NCBI GenBank assembly: GCA_019359725.1
Contig: JAHHGR010000010.1
Span: 18,341 to 82,340, forward strand
Reading direction: 5' to 3'
From: Aphanocapsa lilacina HA4352-LM1
GTDB lineage: Bacteria; Cyanobacteriota; Cyanobacteriia; Gloeobacterales; Gloeobacteraceae
Length of the DNA: 64,000 bases
The notes beneath the pieces were generated by a model that had not been told where the DNA came from, made no database searches, and saw only the letters and a list, made by a program, of their open reading frames with translations. Positions within the stretch are counted from its first letter, which is position 1; each line of letters begins with the position of its first letter. A program made the translations under genes and the position numbers. Shown here piece after piece: positions 1 to 7,737 of this stretch.

Positions 1-460
1 GCTGCCTGAGGGCTGCGATACTCTGCTCGAAGACGCGGTTGCCCCGCTGTTGATCGACATTGTCGGCCGAGTAGCAGGGCAGGGAGGCGATCACCTCGAC
101 GCGGTGGCCGGCGAGAAATTCGGCCAGATCCGACTGGCCGGGCTCAAAGAGCACCGTCAGGTTGCAGCGATCCATGACGTGCAAGCCCATGGCGCGGCCG
201 GTTTCCACCAGAAAGCGAAATTGCGCGTTCAGTTCCGGCGCGCCGCCGGTCAGATCCAGATTTTGCACGCGGTTGGCCCCCAGCCAGGCGGCGATGCGCC
301 GGGCGGTGGCACAATCCATCATCTCGGTGCGTTTGGGACCCGCTTCGACGTGGCAGTGGGTGCAAGCGAGGTTGCAGTATCTGCCGAGGTTGAGTTGCAG
401 CGTTTCGAGCGTGTCGCGCTGCAAGGTACCGGCGCGTTCGGCGAAGGTGGTGGCAGACAT
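1..460 (-). CDS. arsS: ArsS-type radical SAM protein (partial, C-terminus outside window)
   Basis: The minus strand is open from an ATG at 460 to the left edge, giving about 153 residues with no stop. Around residues 33-40 it has the radical SAM cluster signature CNLACTHC (CX3CX2C), followed by CHVEAGPKR and a conserved LTGGAPELN segment. This arrangement matches the arsenosugar-biosynthesis radical SAM family (ArsS, with a C-terminal DUF3641 domain that would lie outside the window). The expected role is transfer of the 5'-deoxyadenosyl group to an arsenical, a cytosolic detoxification step. The family call rests on the N-terminal half only. A related radical SAM protein with another substrate cannot be excluded. 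Confidence 0.75.
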   Translation of the reverse strand, partial: MSATTFAERAGTLQRDTLETLQLNLGRYCNLACTHCHVEAGPKRTEMMDCATARRIAAWLGANRVQNLDLTGGAPELNAQFRFLVETGRAMGLHVMDRCNLTVLFEPGQSDLAEFLAGHRVEVIASLPCYSADNVDQQRGNRVFEQSIAALRQ

Positions 461-512
461 AGGCAAAGATCCACAGACCCGTCCAGGCTAACGGAAATTT
501 GGCTGCAAAAGC

Positions 513-1403
513 TCATTCGAGCGGCAGGGTATCCGTTGCCGGAACGCACCGCAAATCGAGGCTGATGTCGAGCCAGGGGGCGCGGGTGATCGTGGCGCTG
601 GTGGAAATGTAATCGACGCCGGTCGCGGCGACGGCGGCCAGGGTATCGAGGGTGATGTTGCCGGACGCCTCGGTGAGGGCGCGGCCCGCGATCAGCTGTA
701 CTGCCTCGCGCATGCGCTCGATCGGCATGTTGTCGAGCATGATCACCTGCACACCGCACCCGAGCGCCTCCTGGACCTCTTCGAGCGATTCGGTCTCGAC
801 TTCGATGGGCATCAAAAACGGGATGCGTCCGCGCAGGCGCTCGACCGCCAGCCGGATGCCCCCGGCTGCCTCGATATGGTTGTCTTTGATCATGACGGCG
901 TCGTCGAGGCCAAAGCGGTGGTTGACCGCACCCCCCACCCGCACGGCGTACTTTTCGATGAGCCGCAGCCCCGGTGTCGTCTTGCGCGTGTCGACCAACC
1001 GGGTGCGAAGGCCCGCAAGCCGCTCGACATAGCGGCGGGTGAGCGCGGCGATGCCGCTGAGGCGCTGCAGCAGATTGAGAGCTACCCGTTCTCCCATCAG
1101 CAACGAGTGCACCGGCCCTTCGACAACGGCAATCACCGTGCGCGCTTCAGCGGCGATTCCTTCTTCGCACATCGGCGCAAAGCGCACCGCCGGATCGACG
1201 ATGGCAAAGAGCCGTTCTACCAGTGGTAGCCCCGCCACTACCCCGGCTTCTTTGAGCAAAATTTCACCGTGGCCGTTGGGGCTATCTTCGGCAAACAGCG
1301 CCTCACTGGTGCGGTCTGCGCGGCCCCAATCCTCGGCAAGCCAACTGGAAAGCAGCGGGTCGACCAGCAACGGGTGCGGCAGAGCGTAGCGATTGGTGAG
1401 CAT
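513..1403 (-). CDS. nadC: nicotinate-nucleotide pyrophosphorylase (quinolinate phosphoribosyltransferase)
   Basis: A 296-residue protein, the usual length for NadC, converting quinolinate and PRPP to nicotinate mononucleotide in de novo NAD synthesis. Visible family landmarks are VDTRKTTPGLRLIEKYAV, GGAVNHRFGLDDAVMIKDNH, IEVETESLEE, VIMLDNMP and the C-terminal TGVDYISTSATI. I chose the ATG at 1403 (MLTNRYALPHP), because longer starts would run into trmD, which begins divergently only 28 bp away. An upstream in-frame ATG at about 1445 remains possible. Neither start has a strong Shine-Dalgarno sequence. Confidence 0.95.
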   Translation of the reverse strand: MLTNRYALPHPLLVDPLLSSWLAEDWGRADRTSEALFAEDSPNGHGEILLKEAGVVAGLPLVERLFAIVDPAVRFAPMCEEGIAAEARTVIAVVEGPVHSLLMGERVALNLLQRLSGIAALTRRYVERLAGLRTRLVDTRKTTPGLRLIEKYAVRVGGAVNHRFGLDDAVMIKDNHIEAAGGIRLAVERLRGRIPFLMPIEVETESLEEVQEALGCGVQVIMLDNMPIERMREAVQLIAGRALTEASGNITLDTLAAVAATGVDYISTSATITRAPWLDISLDLRCVPATDTLPLE

Positions 1404-1431
1404 AATCTGATCGTAGGCCCCGTCAGGTGCA

Positions 1432-2115
1432 ATGCGGATCGACATCGTCACCTTGTTTCCGGAGTTCTTCACTTCGCCTCTGCAGTGCAGTCTGCTCGGC
1501 AGGGCAATCGCAGGCGGCGTGTGCAGCGTTGCGATCACCAACCCGCGCGATTTTGCCGCCGACCGCTACCGGACGGTCGACGACACTCCCTACGGCGGCG
1601 GGGCGGGCATGGTGCTCAAACCCGAACCGCTCTTCGCGGCGGTCGAGTCGTTGCCGGTGCTTGAACCGCGGGCGGTGATCCTGCTCACCCCCCAGGGAAA
1701 ATCCCTCAAGCAGCCGCTGCTGCGCTCCCTCGCGGCCGATTACGCCCAACTGGTGCTCCTGTGCGGCCACTACGAAGGAGTGGATGAGCGTGTGCGCGTG
1801 CATCTGGCTACCCACGAAATTTCGCTGGGGGATTTTGTGCTCACCGGCGGCGAGATCCCGGCTTTGGCGCTCATCGACGGGGTGGTGCGCCTGCTGCCCG
1901 GCACGGTCGGCAACCGCGCCTCCCTCGCATCGGAAAGTTTCGAGGACAACTTGCTGGAATATCCCCAGTACACCCGCCCAGCCAACTTTCGAGGCTGGCA
2001 GGTCCCGGAGGTGTTACTCAGCGGTCACCACGCCCAGATTGCCCGCTGGCGGCGCGAACAGCAACTGGCGCGCACCCACGAGCGGCGGCCGGACTTGCAG
2101 CCGCCGGAGGCGTGA
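1432..2115 (+). CDS. trmD: tRNA (guanine-37-N1)-methyltransferase
   Basis: A 227-residue SPOUT methyltransferase that methylates G37 of tRNAs reading CNN and GGN-type codons, preventing +1 frameshifts. The N-terminus [13 protein letters not shown], the [12 protein letters not shown] motif near residue 45, [13 protein letters not shown] near 107 and the knot region [15 protein letters not shown] are diagnostic. The length fits the family. It starts 28 bp from the divergent nadC. The ABC transporter gene follows after 3 bp and has its own GGAGG, so the two are probably cotranscribed. Confidence 0.97.
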   Translation: MRIDIVTLFPEFFTSPLQCSLLGRAIAGGVCSVAITNPRDFAADRYRTVDDTPYGGGAGMVLKPEPLFAAVESLPVLEPRAVILLTPQGKSLKQPLLRSLAADYAQLVLLCGHYEGVDERVRVHLATHEISLGDFVLTGGEIPALALIDGVVRLLPGTVGNRASLASESFEDNLLEYPQYTRPANFRGWQVPEVLLSGHHAQIARWRREQQLARTHERRPDLQPPEA

Positions 2116-2118
2116 TCC

Positions 2119-3609
2119 ATGCGGCATCTGTGCCTGGTGGTCTTTTGGCTGTGCACAGCCTGGGCGGCTGGGGCTGAAGAACGGCTGGTGGTGGGCTCCA
2201 AGCGCTTCACCGAGTCCTACATTCTCGGAGAACTGGTGCGCCAGACGGCTGAGCGGGCGGGCGAGGCGCAGGTCACCCATCGCCAGGGGTTGGGCAACAC
2301 GGGCATTTTGTTCGCGGCCCTGACCAGCGCTGAGATCGACCTTTACCCGGAGTACACCGGCACGATTGACCAAGAAGTGCTCAAAAACCGCACCCCGGCG
2401 GATCTGGCCACCCTGCAGCGGCAACTGGCCCCCCTCGGACTGGGGGTGGGAATCCCCCTCGGCTTCAACGACACCTACGCCCTTGCCATGGGCGCGGAGC
2501 AGGCCGAAAAACTGGGCATCCGCACCCTCTCAGACTTGCAGCGCCACCCCGAACTGCGCTACGGGCTCTCGCAGGAATTTCTCAACCGCACCGACGGCTG
2601 GCCCGGGGTGCGGCGCGTCTACGGGCTTACCGCCCAACCGCGCGCCCTGGAGCACGGGCTGGCCTACGAAGCGATCGCCGCAGGCCAGATCGATCTGATC
2701 GATATTTACTCGACCGACGCGAAAATCGACCGCTACCGGCTGCGGGTGCTCGCCGACGATCGCAAGTTCTTCCTGGCCTACGACGCGGTGCTTCTTTACC
2801 GGCTGGATCTGCCGAAGCGGTTGCCCAGGACCTGGGCGGCCATCGGCGCCCTGGAAGGTACGCTCGATGAGCGGCAGATGGTGCAGCTGAATGCCGATGC
2901 GGAGTTGCGGGGGCTGAGTTTTGCTGAGATTGCCGGGCGGTTTTTGCGCGGCGAGAGCGACCAGCCCGCCACTCGCAGCAGCTTGTGGGAGCAATTATTC
3001 GGTCCGGATTTCGGGCGGCTTACTTTTGAGCACCTGCTGCTGGTGTTCGCTTCGCTGGTGGTCGGCGTGGCCATCGGCGTGCCTCTGGGAATCTGGGCGG
3101 CGGCGAAACCGGCCCTTTCCCAGGTGATTCTCTCGGGCGTAGGCATCATCCAGACGATCCCCTCGCTGGCGCTTTTGGCCTTTCTCATCCCGGTCCTGCA
3201 GCAGATCGGCACTTTCCCGGCCCTGGTGGCGCTGTTTCTCTATTCGCTGTTGCCCATCGTGCGCAACACTTACACCGGGCTGATGGACATCCCCCCCGGT
3301 CTGCGCGAATCGGGGCTTGCCCTGGGTCTGCCTGCAGGAGCCAGGTTGCGGCTGATCGAACTGCCCCTCGCTTCACGCACGATCCTAGCCGGGATCAAAA
3401 CCGCCGCCGTCATCAACGTCGGCACCGCCACGATCGCCGCGTTTATCGGCGCGGGCGGATTTGGCGAGCGCATCGCCACAGGACTCGCCCTCAACGACAA
3501 CACCACGCTGCTCGCAGGCGCCATCCCGGCGGCGGGGTTGGCCCTGCTTGTCCAGTTCGCTTTTGATCTGCTCGAACGCTGGGTCGTACCCGGCGGCTTG
3601 CGTTCTTGA
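2119..3609 (+). CDS. osmoprotectant-type ABC transporter, fused substrate-binding protein and permease
   Basis: A 496-residue fusion. A signal peptide (about residues 1-19) is followed by an OpuAC/QAT-type binding domain (about 22-285, with KRFTESYILGEL, YPEYTGT, GFNDTYALAM and YSTDAKI). After it comes a membrane permease domain of five to six helices (about 300-490), with the coupling-loop region MDIPPGLRESGLALG and NVGTATIAAFIGAGGFG. Quaternary-amine/glycine-betaine importers show this architecture, more often with the permease first. No ATP-binding subunit is encoded nearby, so the ATPase must lie elsewhere. The ATG is preceded by GGAGG at 8 bp. Glycine betaine or choline is inferred as substrate from the family. 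Confidence 0.88.
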   Translation: MRHLCLVVFWLCTAWAAGAEERLVVGSKRFTESYILGELVRQTAERAGEAQVTHRQGLGNTGILFAALTSAEIDLYPEYTGTIDQEVLKNRTPADLATLQRQLAPLGLGVGIPLGFNDTYALAMGAEQAEKLGIRTLSDLQRHPELRYGLSQEFLNRTDGWPGVRRVYGLTAQPRALEHGLAYEAIAAGQIDLIDIYSTDAKIDRYRLRVLADDRKFFLAYDAVLLYRLDLPKRLPRTWAAIGALEGTLDERQMVQLNADAELRGLSFAEIAGRFLRGESDQPATRSSLWEQLFGPDFGRLTFEHLLLVFASLVVGVAIGVPLGIWAAAKPALSQVILSGVGIIQTIPSLALLAFLIPVLQQIGTFPALVALFLYSLLPIVRNTYTGLMDIPPGLRESGLALGLPAGARLRLIELPLASRTILAGIKTAAVINVGTATIAAFIGAGGFGERIATGLALNDNTTLLAGAIPAAGLALLVQFAFDLLERWVVPGGLRS

Positions 3610-3673
3610 AACAGCAGTCTTCCCACAGCTGCTGCCGCAGGCCAAACCCGGCGGCCGCCCTCCCAAAATTTCT

Positions 3674-5311
3674 CTAAATATATTTATGGAAATCACTTTG
3701 TCTTTGCGCGAACAGGTCGCTTTTGCGGCTGAGGCGCTCGATCAGTTCGCGGGCGCGGCGGTAACCCACCTGGTCGTTGCGCTCGCGAAAGAGGGTTGCC
3801 GCCTTGCGCCAGTCGGCAAGCGCCGCACCGCGCTCGCCTAGGCCCGCGAGGGCCAGACCACGATTGAGAAAGATCGGGGCGCTGTCAAAGTTGTGGTCGA
3901 GCGCCCGGTCAAAATCGGCGATCGCCTTACGGTAGCTGCGCAGCTGGAAGTTGGCGAGGCCGCGGTTGTAATAGGCCCGTCCGAAGGCCGGGTCAAGGGT
4001 GAGGGCCTGGTCGTAATCAGCCAGCGCCCCCTGGGTGTCCTGCAAACCGAGGCGGGCATTACCGCGGCCGACGAAGGCGGCGGCCAGTCTCGGCTCCAGG
4101 GCAATCGCCCGGTCGTAGTCGGCGATCGCCTCCTTGTAGGCTTTGCTGCGCACGTACAGCTCGGCCCGGCTGCGCAGGGCAAACGCTGAAGGCGACAGGT
4201 CGATAGCCCGGCCAAAATCGCTCAGTGCCCCCTGAAGATCCCCCAGGCGGGTGCGGGTGTCCGCCCGGCCGATGTAGGCGTCGGCAGCGATCGGATCGAG
4301 GGCGAGCTGCCGGTCAAAATCGGTGAGTGCCCCTTTGTAGTCGCCCGCGCGGGTGCGCACCAGACCCCGATTGCCGTGGGCGGCGGCGAGCTTCGGCTCG
4401 AGGCGGATCGCTTCGCCCAGATCGGTGAGGGCCGCCGGATAGTCCTTCAATTCGGCTAGGGCGACGGCGCGGTTGAGGCGGAGCATGGCCGGTGCCGGGG
4501 CGTTCAGGGCAATGGCCCGGCTGAAATCGACGGCGGCGGCCCGGTACTCTTTGAGCTTGAGCTTCGCCAGGCCCCGCTTGGCGTGGGCGAGGGCGTGGCT
4601 TGTGTTGAGCTCGATGACCCGGTCCAGGGTTTCGACGGCGGCGGCGTACTCGCCGCGCTGCTGCGCCAGAGCAGCCAGCTGCAGGTGGGCGGGCACGTAG
4701 TCGTGGGCCAGGGCCACCGCCCGCAAGTAGTCGGCGCGCGCCCCTTCGCGATCGCCGCGCTGGGCGCGCAGCAAACCCCGCTGCAGATAGGCGCGCTCCT
4801 TGCGGGCGTCGAGGGCAACGGCGCGATCGAGGTTGATCAGCGCTCCGTCGCCGTCGCCCAAAGCGTACTGGGCCATCGCCCGCACTCTTAGCCCCTCGGC
4901 GTCGTCGGGGCTGACCTGCACCGCCTTCAGATAATCGGCCCGGGCCGCGGACGCGGTACCGGCGGTAGCGTGCAGTTCGCCGCGCAGCAAATACGCTTCG
5001 CCATTGGCGGGCACCAACCGGATGGCCCGCTCGGCGTCCGCCAGGCCCCCTTTGAGATCCTCCAGGCGCAACCTTGCCTGGGCTCGCCACCGGTAGGCAG
5101 GTTCAAAGGCGGCATCCTGCCGGAGCAGCCGGTTGCACTCCTCGGCCAGGCGCGCGTAGTCGGCCCGCCGCAGGTGGGTCTGGGCCTGCTGCCACTGTTC
5201 CACCGGCATCGTCGCCTTGGGCGGTGCCGTCGGCACCCCTGAAGCGGGGGGGGCAATCCAGCCGAGCCAGGCGGCAACCAGCAAACTGAGCAAGCGACAA
5301 AAAGCAGTCAT
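3674..5311 (-). CDS. secreted tetratricopeptide-repeat protein
   Basis: A 545-residue protein with an N-terminal signal-like segment (about residues 1-25: hydrophobic LLSLLVAAWLGWIA). The rest is almost continuous 34-residue TPR units (about 35-520), repeating patterns such as AYYNRGLANFQLRSYRKAIADFDRAL and YIGRADTRTRLGDLQGALSDF. At least twelve units are visible. The family forms helical scaffolds for protein-protein contact. Nothing here points to a specific partner, and the export signal suggests the periplasm or envelope. It converges on the ABC transporter and diverges from dapB. Confidence 0.85.
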   Translation of the reverse strand: MTAFCRLLSLLVAAWLGWIAPPASGVPTAPPKATMPVEQWQQAQTHLRRADYARLAEECNRLLRQDAAFEPAYRWRAQARLRLEDLKGGLADAERAIRLVPANGEAYLLRGELHATAGTASAARADYLKAVQVSPDDAEGLRVRAMAQYALGDGDGALINLDRAVALDARKERAYLQRGLLRAQRGDREGARADYLRAVALAHDYVPAHLQLAALAQQRGEYAAAVETLDRVIELNTSHALAHAKRGLAKLKLKEYRAAAVDFSRAIALNAPAPAMLRLNRAVALAELKDYPAALTDLGEAIRLEPKLAAAHGNRGLVRTRAGDYKGALTDFDRQLALDPIAADAYIGRADTRTRLGDLQGALSDFGRAIDLSPSAFALRSRAELYVRSKAYKEAIADYDRAIALEPRLAAAFVGRGNARLGLQDTQGALADYDQALTLDPAFGRAYYNRGLANFQLRSYRKAIADFDRALDHNFDSAPIFLNRGLALAGLGERGAALADWRKAATLFRERNDQVGYRRARELIERLSRKSDLFAQRQSDFHKYI

Positions 5312-5423
5312 AGTCGAAAAGGTGAGTCAGCCGGTAAAAACCTGCTGTTCAATTAGGGATGCAACGGTTGTGGTCCGACGGCTCTTACACTAAATGGGCA
5401 AGAAATCCAGGGAGCATTGAACG

Positions 5424-6233
5424 ATGGCGATACCGGTGGTGGTGGTGGGATGCGCCGGCCAGATGGGCCGGGAGGTGGTGAAGGCGGTGCACGCCGCCCC
5501 CGACATGGCCGTCGTCGGCGCGGTCGACCGCAGCCATATTGACGAGGATGCAGGCGAACTGGCAGGCATTGGACCCATCGACGTGCCGGTTACCGACAAC
5601 CTTGAGATCACCTGCGCCATGGTCGCCCAGGAGCGCGCCCCCGGCGTGATGGTCGATTTTACGCACCCCCGGGGCATCTACGACCGGGTGCGCTCGGCCA
5701 TCGCCTACGGCATCCGGCCGGTGGTGGGCACCACCGGTCTGCCCCCCGAGCAGATTGAAGAACTGGCCGAATTTGCCGACAAGGCGAGCACCGGCTGCAT
5801 CATCGCCCCCAACTTCGCCATCGGCATGATCCTGCTGCAGCAGGCCTGCCTGCGGGCGGCAGAATATTTTGATCACGTCGAGATTATCGAGTTGCACCAC
5901 AACCGCAAAGCCGACGCCCCGAGCGGCACGGCCCTGGCTACCGCCCAGATGATCGGCAGTACCGGCAAGACTTTCAACGCCCCCGAGGTGGACGCGAGCG
6001 AACTGGTCGCCGGTGCCCGGGGTGGAGTGACCCCCGGCGACATCCGCATCCATTCGCTGCGCCTGCCCGGTCTACTGGCCCACCAGGCAGTGATCTTCGG
6101 CGGGCTTGGCCAGAGCTACACCCTGCGCCACGACACCACCGACCGCGCCGCCTACATGCCCGGGGTGTTGCTCGCCATCCGCAAGGTACTCGGTCTGAAG
6201 AGCCTGGTTTACGGGCTGGAGAAGATCCTTTGA
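5424..6233 (+). CDS. dapB: 4-hydroxy-tetrahydrodipicolinate reductase
   Basis: A 269-residue enzyme of the diaminopimelate/lysine pathway, reducing the DapA product with NAD(P)H. It has an N-terminal Rossmann motif ([13 protein letters not shown]), VVGTTGLP around residue 110, and the catalytic region [18 protein letters not shown], where the HH and K..D..SGT residues bind substrate. The C-terminus is [25 protein letters not shown] lies about 8 bp before the ATG. Length and motifs are normal for cyanobacterial DapB. Confidence 0.97.
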   Translation: MAIPVVVVGCAGQMGREVVKAVHAAPDMAVVGAVDRSHIDEDAGELAGIGPIDVPVTDNLEITCAMVAQERAPGVMVDFTHPRGIYDRVRSAIAYGIRPVVGTTGLPPEQIEELAEFADKASTGCIIAPNFAIGMILLQQACLRAAEYFDHVEIIELHHNRKADAPSGTALATAQMIGSTGKTFNAPEVDASELVAGARGGVTPGDIRIHSLRLPGLLAHQAVIFGGLGQSYTLRHDTTDRAAYMPGVLLAIRKVLGLKSLVYGLEKIL

Positions 6234-6307
6234 TGTGATGCAGCGCCGTCCGGGGGCAATCGCCGCACCCACCACAACTGGTATGCCCCAGCCCAGAAGA
6301 AGGGTGT

Positions 6308-6952
6308 TTAGAAGCTGAATCTAAAGCCCAACTCGACATTGTGGACGTTGGGGCTATCGGTGGTCAGACTGGTACCGAGGTTGTCGGTAAATCCGGGAGC
6401 GGCAGTGGCAAAATACCGATAACCGAGCAGAATCGTCGCACTGGAACCCAAGCGAAATCCGAGGCCGGCTTTGAACTGGTAGGCAAAGACGGTGCTGGAG
6501 CCGTTGACCGTCGTAAAACCCGGGGCGGTGATGTTGTTGGCTGAGATGCTGGAGATACCGGCACCGGCACCGATATACGGAGAGACGATATCGGTGATCT
6601 CAGGAAAGAGCAGGTCATAGTAGACATTCACCAATCCGGAGTAGGTGTCGATGTCGCCCCGCCCCGCGAAGGTATTGCCTTGAAAGACCAGCGAGCTGAC
6701 ATCGAAACTGGAGTAGGCGAATTCCCCTTCGATGCGAAAACCGTTGTTGATGCCGTAGCCAACCGCGCCGAAGGCAGTGTAGCCGGTATTTAAGTTGATA
6801 GCTGTACCCAGACTGGTACCGATTCTGTTGGGAAACGACGCCCCACCGCCAGCCTGAATGTACAAGCCCTCTGCAAACTGGGCCTGTGCAGACGGTGCAA
6901 ATATGCCCAAAAACGCTGCGCCGCTCAATATAGCGGTTACCATGCTTTTCAT
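6308..6952 (-). CDS. outer-membrane beta-barrel protein
   Basis: A protein of about 214 residues with a signal peptide (MKSMVTAILSGAAFLGIFAPSAQA) and an eight-strand OmpA/OmpW-like pattern of alternating hydrophobic residues. Barrel-like signatures include GYTAFGAVGYGINNGFRIEGEFAYSS, VNVYYDLLFP, SPYIGAGAGIS and the terminal HNVELGFRFSF, ending in the aromatic residue expected for outer-membrane insertion. I chose the ATG at 6952 because a GGGAG sits about 5 bp upstream; a GTG at 6958 is also in frame. Substrate and role cannot be read from the sequence. Confidence 0.85.
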   Translation of the reverse strand: MKSMVTAILSGAAFLGIFAPSAQAQFAEGLYIQAGGGASFPNRIGTSLGTAINLNTGYTAFGAVGYGINNGFRIEGEFAYSSFDVSSLVFQGNTFAGRGDIDTYSGLVNVYYDLLFPEITDIVSPYIGAGAGISSISANNITAPGFTTVNGSSTVFAYQFKAGLGFRLGSSATILLGYRYFATAAPGFTDNLGTSLTTDSPNVHNVELGFRFSF

Positions 6953-7174
6953 GTTCACTCCCCCATTAACCCAAAGCTAAACTTGATACTACCCCGCTAA
7001 AGTAAAGAAAGCATTAAATGCTTCAAAATGCGAGAAATGGTATAGTTTCCTCCGAGTAGTTTGCAGCCGTTCATCGCGGCGGCGCCTCTCCCCAACAGCA
7101 GTGGGTAAAGCTGCCGGACTACCGGGAAGCCGGAGATACTGACCTCGCCCCCATCGCTACAGGAGCATTTCAGC

Positions 7175-7588
7175 ATGCCGAGCAAACATTTTTTTCCTAG
7201 CGTTCTGGGTATATGCCTGCTCATTGCCGCCGCCGTCCCGGTGTCGGCGCAGGTGCCCGATGCGCCGGGGCGGGGGACGGAGCTTTCCCCCGAGCAGCAG
7301 ACAGCTTTGCGCCAGGCGATTGGCGAATGCCGCAAGCAAAACGAGAAGCCGCCGGCCGTGCGCGCCTGCGTGCAGCAGCGCCTGGACGGGGTCCTCACCC
7401 CCGAGCAGATGCAGGGTTACACGCGCGGCCGCGCCCAGGGCTACGGCAGCGAAGGTCCGTCCAACCTGAGCGAAGAGCAGCGCGCTGCCCGGCGCGAAAC
7501 CATCCAGCAGTGCCGCACCCAAAACCAACAGCAGGGTCCGGAGGCCGTGCGCGCCTGCGTGCAGCAAAAACTGAATCTCCCCAACTAA
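7175..7588 (+). CDS. small secreted protein with two cysteine-paired repeats
   Basis: A 137-residue protein beginning with a signal peptide (about residues 1-25, ending near VPVSAQ). The mature part has two similar units of about 45 residues. The first contains ALRQAIGECRKQN...AVRACVQQRL and the second ARRETIQQCRTQN...AVRACVQQKL. Each unit is a predicted helical hairpin with one Cys per helix, suggesting two intramolecular disulfides in the periplasm. The start has AGGAG about 9 bp upstream. I do not recognise a named family. The duplication is visible directly. Confidence 0.7.
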   Translation: MPSKHFFPSVLGICLLIAAAVPVSAQVPDAPGRGTELSPEQQTALRQAIGECRKQNEKPPAVRACVQQRLDGVLTPEQMQGYTRGRAQGYGSEGPSNLSEEQRAARRETIQQCRTQNQQQGPEAVRACVQQKLNLPN

Positions 7589-7606
7589 GGTCCAACCGGC
7601 AGTGCA

Positions 7607-7714
7607 ATGAACCGCGAATGGCTGGTGTTCCTGGCCTGCATAGCCGGACTGGTGCTCTATCTGGTTGCCTCGGCGCGGACCGAGATGTTTACGAAGTGGC
7701 CCTGGCGGCGGTGA
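7607..7714 (+). CDS. 35-residue single-helix membrane peptide (candidate)
   Basis: An ATG at 7607 opens 35 codons ending in TGA. The product has one clear transmembrane stretch (about residues 5-23, WLVFLACIAGLVLYLVAS) and a basic tail ending KWPWRR, a plausible inner-membrane micropeptide with the positive side in the cytoplasm. It lies 18 bp after the preceding secreted-protein gene on the same strand. No good Shine-Dalgarno is present: an AAGG lies about 16 bp upstream. Its last codons form the left arm of the terminator hairpin. Coding status is unproven. Confidence 0.4.
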   Translation: MNREWLVFLACIAGLVLYLVASARTEMFTKWPWRR

Positions 7715-7729
7715 GCAACCGCCAGGGCC
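7698..7729. terminator. 11-bp perfect hairpin, likely bidirectional terminator
   Basis: GGCCCTGGCGG at 7698-7708 and CCGCCAGGGCC at 7719-7729 pair perfectly around a 10-nt loop. The hairpin lies between a plus-strand unit and the convergent minus-strand peptidase gene. There is no adjacent T tract on either side, so it may work as a weak or U-less terminator. Confidence 0.6.
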
Positions 7730-7737
7730 TGCCTATC

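Noticed and set aside
7070..7140. Possible glutamine-type riboswitch before the secreted cysteine protein (CGTTCATC-like start).
   Set aside because: The GTTCATC string is present, but the downstream conserved blocks (GGAAGTAGG and GAAGGAACGC-like) are absent, and the gene is not a nitrogen-metabolism gene.
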